From Proteiniphilum sp. (GTDB taxonomy: Bacteria; Bacteroidota; Bacteroidia; Bacteroidales; Dysgonomonadaceae), in assembly GCA_016649795.1 (NCBI GenBank), contig JAENWZ010000029.1:1-13768 (forward strand): a stretch of DNA of 13,768 bases, in the 5' to 3' direction. The notes beneath the pieces were generated by a model. That model saw nothing but the letters and a program-made list of their open reading frames with translations, was not told the origin of the DNA and searched no databases. The translations under genes and the position numbers were made by a program. Shown piece after piece: positions 1-5,782 of the stretch (its first letter is position 1; every line of letters starts with the position of its first letter).

Positions 1-792
1 CATCGGATTGATCTGCATAGACAAGGTGCCTTTTCTGATGGCTACTCTGATCTCCTCCTCCGTAATGGTTTCGGGATTATCGAAGAATTTCTCCATCAAT
101 GCATCATCGCACTCAGCGACTGATTCAAGCATCTTCTCGCGCCACTCTTTGGCTTCCTCAAGTAAATCGGCGGGTATATCCCTCACGTCGTAGTCGGCAC
201 CCATAGCCTCATCATGCCAGTAGAGCGCTTTCATCGTCACCAGGTCAACCACACCCTTAAATGTCTCTTCTGCTCCGATAGGTATCTGGATGGGGCATGC
301 GTTGGAACCCAGCATCTCTTTTACCTGACGGACTACATCGAAGAAGTTGGCTCCCGAGCGGTCCATCTTGTTGATGTAACCTACGCGGGGAACTTTGTAT
401 TTATCTGCCTGACGCCATACGGTCTCAGACTGCGGCTCAACACCACCTACAGCGCAGAAAGTCGCTACGGCACCATCCAGCACACGCAGCGAACGCTCCA
501 CCTCCACCGTGAAATCCACGTGTCCCGGGGTGTCGATCAAATTAATCTTATATGTCTGGTCATCATATTTCCAGTTCGTCGTGGTAGCCGCGGAGGTGAT
601 CGTGATCCCACGTTCCTGCTCCTGCGCCATCCAGTCCATGGTGGCTGCACCGTCATGTACCTCGCCGATCTTATGCGTCAACCCTGTGTAGAACAGGATA
701 CGCTCCGACGTGGTTGTCTTGCCGGCATCAATGTGCGCCATGATACCAATGTTGCGAGTGAACTTTAATGCTTCTTTTGAACCCTTAGCCAT
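1..792 (-). CDS. fusA: Translation elongation factor G, N-terminal part (runs off window edge)
   Basis: Reading the minus strand from the ATG at 792-790 gives 264 uninterrupted codons to the window edge, beginning MAKGSKEALKFTRNIGIMAH. The GTPase motifs are intact: the P-loop AHIDAGKTT near residues 19-27, the switch I segment QERGITITSA, DTPGHVD (G3) and NKMD (G4). EF-G drives ribosomal translocation and, with RRF, ribosome recycling in the cytosol. The gene starts 22 bp after the rpsG stop, completing the classical rpsL-rpsG-fusA order, so this is very probably the housekeeping EF-G. Some Bacteroides carry a second, GTPase-independent EF-G2; the str-operon position and intact G motifs argue against that here. 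About 60% of the protein lies beyond base 1. Confidence 0.97.
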   Translation of the reverse strand, partial: MAKGSKEALKFTRNIGIMAHIDAGKTTTSERILFYTGLTHKIGEVHDGAATMDWMAQEQERGITITSAATTTNWKYDDQTYKINLIDTPGHVDFTVEVERSLRVLDGAVATFCAVGGVEPQSETVWRQADKYKVPRVGYINKMDRSGANFFDVVRQVKEMLGSNACPIQIPIGAEETFKGVVDLVTMKALYWHDEAMGADYDVRDIPADLLEEAKEWREKMLESVAECDDALMEKFFDNPETITEEEIRVAIRKGTLSMQINPM

Positions 793-814
793 CTTTTTTT
801 ACCTTCTATCTTTG

Positions 815-1291
815 TTAAAATCTAAAGTGAGCAAAAGCACGGTTCGCTTCTGCCATTCTGTGCATGTCCTCTTTCCGTTTGTAAGAACCACCCTGATTGT
901 TGAACGCGTCAACGATCTCGCCAGCCAGCTTGTCGGCCATCGTCTTACCTCCTCTTTTACGTGCGTAAAGGATGAGGTTTTTCATTGAAACGGATTCTTT
1001 TCTGTCGGATCTTATTTCTGTAGGAACCTGGAATGTTGCTCCGCCTACACGGCGTGATTTCACTTCCACTTGAGGGGTAATATTGTCGAGAGCCGCTTTC
1101 CAAATCTCGAGAGCCGACTTCTCTTCGTTAGGCAATTTAGCCTTTACAGTCTCCAATGCAGTATAGAAGATATCGTAGGAGATACTTTTTTTACCGTCAT
1201 ACATAAGGTGGTTAACAAACTTTGTTACCCTTATATCACCATACACAGGATCCGGGAGGACCTGTCTTTTCTTCGGTTTACTTTTTCTCAT
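815..1291 (-). CDS. rpsG: 30S ribosomal protein S7
   Basis: The product is 158 aa, the usual length for bacterial S7 (about 155-160 aa). It begins MRKSKPKKRQVLPDPVYGD and carries the family hallmarks VTKFVNHLMYDGKK, the VEVKSRRVGGATFQVP segment, GGKTMADKLAGEIVDA and the C-terminal KREDMHRMAEANRAFAHFRF-type tail, written here from the translation. S7 nucleates assembly of the 30S head on the 3' domain of 16S rRNA and contacts E-site tRNA. It sits between rpsL (157 bp gap) and fusA (22 bp gap) on the same strand. In E. coli S7 autoregulates the str operon through the rpsL-rpsG spacer; the spacer here is AT-rich and shows no obvious equivalent structure. Confidence 0.98.
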   Translation of the reverse strand: MRKSKPKKRQVLPDPVYGDIRVTKFVNHLMYDGKKSISYDIFYTALETVKAKLPNEEKSALEIWKAALDNITPQVEVKSRRVGGATFQVPTEIRSDRKESVSMKNLILYARKRGGKTMADKLAGEIVDAFNNQGGSYKRKEDMHRMAEANRAFAHFRF

Positions 1292-1448
1292 TGTTTAAAA
1301 AATTATGCGTTGTTTGGTTGCAATTTATCTGTCTTCAACGAACTCCTCTGAATTCATTTACTCAACCTGTAATAAGTAGCGTATCCAAAAATTTCAACAG
1401 CGATTCTACATTTTTAAATTATACTTCTTTTAGCGCGACGGGCGATGA

Positions 1449-1847
1449 TTACTTTTTCGCCGTTGTCTTCGTTCCCGGTTTAGGACGCTTTGCCCCATAC
1501 TTGGAACGTCTCTGTGTACGTCCGGCAACACCGGAGGTATCCAGTGTACCACGCACAATGTGATAACGCACACCAGGGAGGTCCTTCACACGACCACCAC
1601 GCACCAGTACGATGGAGTGTTCCTGCAAGTTGTGTCCTTCACCCGGGATATATGCATTCACTTCCTTCGAGTTAGTCAAACGTACACGGGCAACCTTTCT
1701 CATCGCTGAGTTAGGTTTCTTTGGTGTAGTGGTGTACACTCTCACGCAAACACCACGACGTTGCGGACAAGAATCCAGCGCAGGCGATTTGCTTTTATCC
1801 GTAAGGGTGGTACGTCCTTTTCTTACTAGTTGTTGAATTGTAGGCAT
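1449..1847 (-). CDS. rpsL: 30S ribosomal protein S12
   Basis: The 132-aa product starts MPTIQQLVRKGR and contains the decoding-centre motifs TTPKKPNSAMRKVARV and GGRVKDLPGVRYH. The two lysines whose substitution gives streptomycin resistance (in TPKKPNSA and GGRVKDLPG) are both lysine, so the sequence predicts a streptomycin-sensitive ribosome at this site. The aspartate in KDLPG is the residue methylthiolated by RimO in other bacteria. S12 controls decoding accuracy at the A site. It is the first gene of the str operon; a Bacteroidetes-type promoter lies about 120 bp upstream (1975-2006). Confidence 0.98.
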   Translation of the reverse strand: MPTIQQLVRKGRTTLTDKSKSPALDSCPQRRGVCVRVYTTTPKKPNSAMRKVARVRLTNSKEVNAYIPGEGHNLQEHSIVLVRGGRVKDLPGVRYHIVRGTLDTSGVAGRTQRRSKYGAKRPKPGTKTTAKK

Positions 1848-1974
1848 TTTCTGCTTTCTTTTTACGTATTACTATTTTTTAAATAATTGCTCTGTCACTG
1901 CTTCACACGCACTAGACATATAATAATGCCCTGATTATCATTAAATAACCTTTCCCTTGGTGTGAAAAACGGCA

Positions 1975-2006
1975 CAAAATTACAAATAATCAACCAGATA
2001 TGCAAG
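1975..2006 (-). promoter_or_regulatory. Candidate promoter of the str operon (rpsL-rpsG-fusA)
   Basis: On the minus strand the segment reads CTTG (2006-2003), 20 nt, then TAATTTTG (1982-1975). TAATTTTG matches the Bacteroidetes -7 consensus TAnnTTTG exactly, and the TTG core with about 20-nt spacing fits the -33 element. Transcription would start near 1968, giving a leader of about 120 nt before rpsL. The consensus and spacing are established for the phylum; use of this copy is inferred. Confidence 0.55.
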
Positions 2007-2083
2007 AGTTTATACATGTTTTTTTTAAAAAGCAGGATGACCGCTGATAACTGCCCGTTAATTGCTGATTCATTATTTCAAGT

Positions 2084-2240
2084 CCTCTGCTTATTGCAGG
2101 GGTACCCGCTTGTTGAAGCAGGCGTTATATGATAAGTTGTTCAAGCGAAGCGAGTTCTTATCATATAGCCTGTGAGCTTTTCCGATAAGCCAGATGAGCA
2201 GAGCCAAGCTGGCTTGAGCTATGCCATGGCGAGGAAAAGC
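2084..2240. other. Structured intergenic element: four consecutive hairpins
   Basis: Four inverted repeats follow each other. Hairpin 1 is CCTCTGC/GCAGGGG (2084-2090 with 2096-2102, 5-nt loop). Hairpin 2 is GCTT/AAGC (2108-2119). Hairpin 3 is TATATGATAAG/CTTATCATATA (2126-2136 with 2157-2167), extended by GGC/GCC after a 2-nt bulge, with the loop containing CAAGCGAAGCGAG. Hairpin 4 is GCTTTTCC/GGAAAAGC (2176-2183 with 2233-2240), enclosing AAGCCAG/CTGGCTT (2187-2193 with 2209-2215). It lies upstream of the str promoter on the minus strand and about 240 bp upstream of the ECF sigma gene. A non-coding RNA, a dispersed palindromic element or a degraded mobile element are all possible; strand and function are unknown. 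Confidence 0.4.
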
Positions 2241-2282
2241 CTAACTTTAGTGAAACATTAGCGGATCTGTCAGAAGCAGAAA

Positions 2283-2328
2283 GATGAAGAAAAATGAATC
2301 AGCAGGATGAAGAGAAATGAATCTGCAA
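2283..2328. repeat. Tandem duplication of a 23-bp unit
   Basis: Two adjacent copies, 2283-2305 and 2306-2328, both begin GATGAAGA and contain AAATGAATC; they differ at 3 of 23 positions. No convincing coding function is seen. Confidence 0.6.
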
Positions 2329-2331
2329 ATC

Positions 2332-2419
2332 GCTGATAGCCGATAGCGTGTCGACAAGAAGATGATAGTCGCAGCGAAATATATCCGTAAAGCTGAAAGC
2401 TGATCGCTGACAGCTGAAA
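2332..2419. repeat. Heptamer intergenic repeats, locus 1
   Basis: Two heptads, GCTGATA and GCCGATA (2332-2345), are followed after a gap by four in-phase heptads at 2392-2419: GCTGAAA, GCTGATC, GCTGACA, GCTGAAA. The second group ends about 16 bp before the candidate -7 box of the ECF operon. The unit belongs to the family seen at 4196, 8139, 10239 and 12015. Confidence 0.7.
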
Positions 2420-2434
2420 ACCATTTTTTTTAAT

Positions 2435-2442
2435 TATTTTTG
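2435..2442 (+). promoter_or_regulatory. Candidate -7 box for the ECF sigma operon
   Basis: TATTTTTG matches the Bacteroidetes -7 consensus TAnnTTTG and would start transcription near 2449, about 36 nt before the ATG at 2485. No clear -33 TTTG is present, so support is partial. A second, weaker possibility is an ECF-type promoter with GTAAC at 2452-2456 and CGTC at 2473-2476, which would make an almost leaderless, autoregulated transcript. Confidence 0.35.
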
Positions 2443-2484
2443 CATGAAACTGTAACTTTTCCTCCACCTGACCGTCAACATATA

Positions 2485-2985
2485 ATGAGTACTGATACTT
2501 TCCACTCCATCATCCTGCCACTGAAAGAGAAGCTCTTCAGGCTGGCTTACGGCATCGTCAGAGACCGGGCTGAAGCGGAAGACATCCTGCAGGACCTGCT
2601 GCTGAAGCTCTGGAGCAGGAAAGATGAATGGGCCGGAATCGGGAATCTGGAAGCCTACTGCTTCAGGGCGATAAAGAACATGTCGCTCGACCGGCTGGCA
2701 TCCCTGGCGATCAGGAAAACGATTCTGCCACAACGGGAGGAGCAGTGTTATTTCGTGGACAATCATTCACCGCATCAGGAGCTGATAAGGAAAGAACAGC
2801 GCTCCATGATAGATCAATGCATTGGAGCGCTCCCCGAAACCCAGCGACTGGTCTTCCGGCTGCGCGAAGTGGAAGAGATGAGCTACAGGCAGATAGCGGT
2901 AACACTTGACATCAGCGAAGAGCTGGTGAAGGTGAGCCTCTTCAGGGCAAGAAAAAGAATGAAAGAGCTACTATCGCGTTACTGA
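2485..2985 (+). CDS. RNA polymerase sigma-70 factor, ECF subfamily
   Basis: The 166-aa product has the two-domain ECF layout. Region 2 covers about residues 10-75, with AEDILQDLLLKLW as the core-binding helix and NLEAYCFRAIKNMSLDRL as the promoter-melting segment. Region 4 covers about residues 108-162, with the helix-turn-helix YRQIAVTLDISEELVKVSLF followed by the basic RARKRMK. There is no region 1.1 or 3. I chose the ATG at 2485 over an upstream in-frame TTG at 2440 because the extra 15 residues are not sigma-like and would overlap the candidate promoter. It redirects RNA polymerase to a small regulon. The two following plus-strand genes (81 bp, then a 4-bp overlap) make the usual Bacteroidetes set of sigma, membrane partner and DUF4252 protein. 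The inducing signal cannot be read from sequence. Confidence 0.93.
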   Translation: MSTDTFHSIILPLKEKLFRLAYGIVRDRAEAEDILQDLLLKLWSRKDEWAGIGNLEAYCFRAIKNMSLDRLASLAIRKTILPQREEQCYFVDNHSPHQELIRKEQRSMIDQCIGALPETQRLVFRLREVEEMSYRQIAVTLDISEELVKVSLFRARKRMKELLSRY

Positions 2986-3066
2986 CCTATACGGCAAGCG
3001 AAGAACAGATGAGAGACCCTCCTCGACAGGGGCGAAACAACCGGTTATTTTTTTTAGACAAATATA

Positions 3067-3645
3067 ATGAGTAGAGAATATATAAATATATTATTAGAAA
3101 GGTACTGGAACTGTGAGACATCGGTACGGGAAGAACAGGAGCTGCGCGATTTCTTCTCGCGTGCCGACCTGCCGGAAGAGTTCATACAATACCTCCCGCT
3201 CTTCTCTTACATCGGTGAGGAGCAGGTGGTGACGATGAGCGACGATTTTGACGAACGACTGCAAGCATCAGTAAAAGCTGCCGGCATGAAGAAAAAGGAG
3301 AAAACCCGTATCATCGCCCCACTCTTGCGTATCGCAGCATCACTACTGCTGATCGGGGGACTGGGCATCAGCCTCTTCTTCATCACGCGCCAGCAGAACA
3401 AGCCCTATTACACGGAGACCATCAACAACACCAGCGACACCAACACCGCCATGCAACAGGCCACCTATGCGCTGGAAAAGCTCTCCGATGCGCTGCAGAT
3501 GAGCGAGGAAGCATCTGTCGAGACCATCCGCAGCCTCGAAGAACTCGATATAGACTGGTCGACACTCGACTCACTGAGTAACATCGCTACAGATGACAGT
3601 GTAAAGGTAAACAGCCTGAGAATAAACAAGGAGGATAACATATGA
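3067..3645 (+). CDS. Single-pass membrane protein in the anti-sigma position
   Basis: The 192-aa product has an acidic, helical cytosolic N-terminus of about 80 residues containing YWNCETSVREEQELRDFF. This is the pattern of Bacteroidetes anti-sigma-like proteins, where a YW..ETS..EE..L..FF segment is frequent. A basic stretch (KKKEKTR) is followed by one transmembrane helix at about residues 84-107, then a periplasmic part with a polar linker and a helical region rich in Leu, Glu and Ser. It begins 81 bp after the sigma gene and overlaps the next gene by 4 bp (ATGA). It probably sequesters the sigma factor at the inner membrane and senses an envelope signal. I see no ZAS zinc motif (HxxxCxxC) and no FecR domain, so this role rests on topology and position. 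Confidence 0.72.
   Translation: MSREYINILLERYWNCETSVREEQELRDFFSRADLPEEFIQYLPLFSYIGEEQVVTMSDDFDERLQASVKAAGMKKKEKTRIIAPLLRIAASLLLIGGLGISLFFITRQQNKPYYTETINNTSDTNTAMQQATYALEKLSDALQMSEEASVETIRSLEELDIDWSTLDSLSNIATDDSVKVNSLRINKEDNI
3628..3634 (+). promoter_or_regulatory. Strong Shine-Dalgarno for the DUF4252 gene
   Basis: AAGGAGG lies 7 nt before the ATG at 3642, inside the end of the preceding gene. Strong SD sequences are uncommon in Bacteroidetes, so this one supports the start choice and suggests efficient independent initiation at the coupled ATGA junction. Confidence 0.7.
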
Positions 3646-4187
3646 GGAAAACGCTATTGCTGGTTTTTGTTCTCTCACTGTCGACTTCGCTCTTCGCGAA
3701 CGGTTTTGTGACGCTGTTCATGGAGCAGTATGCCGAAGAAAACCGTCCTCTGAGCAACGTGAACATCGGGAAGGCGATGCTTGGGAAGATGGCGGAGAAC
3801 ACGGCTGATGAAGAGCTGAAGCAGACCTTCAGGGAACTGAACAGCATCAGCATCGTCAGCAGCGACAACAAAAGAGACTCGCGATTTTACTTTAAAAAGG
3901 CGAACGAGCTGGTGAAGGAGGCGTTCGGCGATTACGACGAGGTGGTCTCGGTGAATGAGAAAGATTCCAAAATCTCGGTCTTGATGAAACGGGTGGATGA
4001 AGAGACCTCCGAACTGATCCTCCTCTCGCTCGATGAAGAGAGCAAGCTCACCATCATCACCGTATCGGGTAAGATCGATTTTCAATCCATCGCGAAACTC
4101 TCCGGATCACTGAAAGAGAAACCGGTCACAACGGAGTTGAGCGATAAGGAGGATCCGGGAGCAAGTGAGGAGAGCGAAGAGGATTGA
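3642..4187 (+). CDS. Secreted DUF4252 family protein
   Basis: The 181-aa product has a signal peptide (MRKTLLLVFVLSLSTSLFA, cleavage near residue 19) without a lipobox cysteine. The mature part has the DUF4252 pattern: FVTLFMEQYAEE, an NVNIGKAML segment, SISIVSSDNK, a Lys-rich YFKKANELVKEAF helix, then alternating strands ending in a KLTIITVSGKIDFQSIAKLSGSL-like segment. The last 25 residues are an acidic, low-complexity tail. The family is typical of Bacteroidetes and commonly follows an ECF sigma gene, as here. No biochemical function is established. A periplasmic role in the same envelope response is inferred from the operon, which is translationally coupled to the upstream membrane protein. 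Confidence 0.82.
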   Translation: MRKTLLLVFVLSLSTSLFANGFVTLFMEQYAEENRPLSNVNIGKAMLGKMAENTADEELKQTFRELNSISIVSSDNKRDSRFYFKKANELVKEAFGDYDEVVSVNEKDSKISVLMKRVDEETSELILLSLDEESKLTIITVSGKIDFQSIAKLSGSLKEKPVTTELSDKEDPGASEESEED

Positions 4188-4195
4188 TAGTGAAT

Positions 4196-4312
4196 GCTGA
4201 CTGCTGATAGCTGACTGCTAAACCCCAAACCGCTGCCCTAAACAAGTTTCCACCTCAAAAGCTGACTGCTGAAAGCTGATAGCCGATAGCTGATAGCTGA
4301 AAGCTGAAAGCC
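4196..4312. repeat. Heptamer intergenic repeats, locus 2
   Basis: The array starts 8 bp after the DUF4252 stop. Three heptads (GCTGACT, GCTGATA, GCTGACT; 4196-4216) lead directly into a 23-bp block at 4217-4239 that recurs near 12029. After 21 bp, seven in-phase heptads follow at 4261-4309: GCTGACT, GCTGAAA, GCTGATA, GCCGATA, GCTGATA, GCTGAAA, GCTGAAA. Confidence 0.8.
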
Positions 4313-4359
4313 AAGAACTTTTTTAAAATAACTTTTTTCTTTTTTATATTTAAACAATG

Positions 4360-4393
4360 AACAGGCAGCCGAACGTGAGTTTAGCTGCCTGTT
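4360..4393. terminator. Candidate terminator between convergent genes
   Basis: A perfect 10-bp inverted repeat, AACAGGCAGC (4360-4369) with GCTGCCTGTT (4384-4393), has a 14-nt loop. It lies 77 bp past the stop of the minus-strand membrane gene and 172 bp past the DUF4252 stop. The minus strand continues CATTGTTTAAAT and the plus strand GCTTTATAGG, so neither side has a strong T-run. It could act in either direction. Confidence 0.5.
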
Positions 4394-4470
4394 GCTTTAT
4401 AGGCTTTAATATCCCATAAAAAGAAATGAAACAGGGGGTATGATAACGAAACAATAGCGCAATCCGGCAT

Positions 4471-5577
4471 TTATTCTGCGTTCTTCAGCTTTTCCCTGAA
4501 CTGATGCGCCAGCAGCACGGTGTTTTTCAGATACTCAAACTCCAGCTCGAAGCACTCCGAGAAGAGATTGTGCCCCATGTTGTCCTCGATTTGGGACTCT
4601 GTCCATAGCTTACCTCCCTTCAGTAGCAGGCTGTTGAAGAGTTCCTCGTTATCGATATCCGATACATAGAGGAAAATAAGCCGCTTGGTGGTCTCATTCT
4701 CAAAGGTGTACTTCAGCAGGAAACGCAGGGGGATATGCTTATTTCCGCACTCACTCACTATGCTGTTATGCACACTCACATCAATCTCATGATTGTACTG
4801 CATGTACTTCTCAAACGGGTAATCGAGCATTCCCGGGTTCAGCAGCCGCGACGGATCGCGCTCCTTCAGGTAGATCTTGCCTTTGTATATCAGTGCTACA
4901 CGCACTACGGGGTGCATGAACTTATTCTTCATATCCCTGGTGATCGATTTCGCCACCCTGCCCGTCACATCACCACTCTCGGTGACTACAGGTAGCCACT
5001 CCTCCTTGTGCAGTTTCTTATCGAGGATGTAGAGCCTGCCGCTCTCCATCAGCATGATTACCACCAGCATTATCTGAGTGACCAGCAGCAGCAAGAAGCT
5101 GTTTGCCGTAGCGGATTCTGTGCCGCCGAAGAGGAAAATCCCAAGCACCAGCAGCAGATGAAAAGAGAGTGCATATTGTGTTTGGAAGGCTACGCGGAAC
5201 GACTCCTTTATGAAGCTTTTCATCAGTAGATTCTTCTTTTTATTCATCCGTACCACGATCCTGTTTCTTGAAAGACGTGCCGTGATGAGCATCAGCACGA
5301 AGATGATCTCCACGATCACGAACCGGTTGATCAGGGGTAGTGAGGTGAAAAAAATCAACGACAACGGTAAAGCCACAGCAAAGGTGATCAGGGAGAGCTT
5401 ATAGATCAGACGGCTCAGTCTCTTCACAGCAATATAACCGAGCAGCGACAATAACAGAGCTATCCCCGTCGCTACACGCCCGTCGGTGTAGCTTACAAGA
5501 ATTGAAAAAACAAGCATCGGTATAAGACCGAATGCCGGATTTTTGGTTATTCTCTGTATGAAGGATGATTCTCCCAT
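4471..5577 (-). CDS. Six-TM membrane protein with a degenerate Nudix-like C-terminal domain
   Basis: From the ATG at 5577 the product is 368 aa. The N-terminal half has about six hydrophobic helices, near residues 15-30, 35-50, 60-78, 86-100, 135-151 and 159-177, with a basic loop (ARLSRNRIVVRMNKKK) between helices 4 and 5. The C-terminal soluble part (about 190-368) begins with HPVVRVALIYKGKIYLKERD, resembling the first strands of a Nudix fold. The place of the Nudix box (GX5EX7REUXEEXGU) ends SIVSECG and lacks the Gly, the Arg-Glu pair and most metal-binding glutamates, so hydrolase activity is unlikely. I chose ATG 5577 over an in-frame TTG at 5595 because AGAGAGGA sits 6 nt upstream. It appears monocistronic. 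The membrane part is certain from sequence; the Nudix relationship is inferred and the role is unknown. Confidence 0.72.
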   Translation of the reverse strand: MGESSFIQRITKNPAFGLIPMLVFSILVSYTDGRVATGIALLLSLLGYIAVKRLSRLIYKLSLITFAVALPLSLIFFTSLPLINRFVIVEIIFVLMLITARLSRNRIVVRMNKKKNLLMKSFIKESFRVAFQTQYALSFHLLLVLGIFLFGGTESATANSFLLLLVTQIMLVVIMLMESGRLYILDKKLHKEEWLPVVTESGDVTGRVAKSITRDMKNKFMHPVVRVALIYKGKIYLKERDPSRLLNPGMLDYPFEKYMQYNHEIDVSVHNSIVSECGNKHIPLRFLLKYTFENETTKRLIFLYVSDIDNEELFNSLLLKGGKLWTESQIEDNMGHNLFSECFELEFEYLKNTVLLAHQFREKLKNAE

Positions 5578-5714
5578 AATTAATCCTCTCTGCAAAACGG
5601 CAGAGATCCCTTAGTTTTAAAAAAAACGCTGCTTAAAGTCCGTATTGTGACAAATAATTGTCCACAGTTAAGTGGTTCCCTATAATAACAACATTAAGGA
5701 GATTTTGTTTAGGG

Positions 5715-5758
5715 TAAAAACAACTGTTGCCGACCGGAACGATTCCAATCGGCAACAG
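5715..5758 (-). terminator. Intrinsic terminator of the dipeptidyl peptidase IV gene
   Basis: On the minus strand, 24 bp after the stop codon, CTGTTGCCGA (5758-5749) pairs with TCGGCAACAG (5733-5724). An inner GGAA/TTCC stem extends the hairpin, which is followed by TTGTTTTTA. A stable GC-rich stem with an immediate T-run is the classical rho-independent form. Confidence 0.88.
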
Positions 5759-5782
5759 CAATAAAAGGAGAATGAGAAACCA

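Noticed and set aside
214..768. 184-codon plus-strand open frame
   Set aside because: It is antisense to EF-G, whose translation is unmistakable on the other strand, and it shows no family resemblance.
2084..2240. tRNA or tmRNA gene
   Set aside because: No TPsiC-type GTTCRA segment, no anticodon arm of proper size and no CCA end can be placed on either strand.
2440..2484. TTG start adding 15 residues to the ECF sigma factor
   Set aside because: The extra residues (LHETVTFPPPDRQHI) are not sigma-like and overlap the candidate -7 box; the ATG at 2485 gives a normal ECF N-terminus.
2434..2766. 110-codon minus-strand frame
   Set aside because: It overlaps the conserved start of the ECF sigma gene and resembles no protein family.
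4196..4312. CRISPR array
   Set aside because: The repeat unit is 7 bp with no 25-40 bp direct repeat, no unique spacers and no cas gene nearby.
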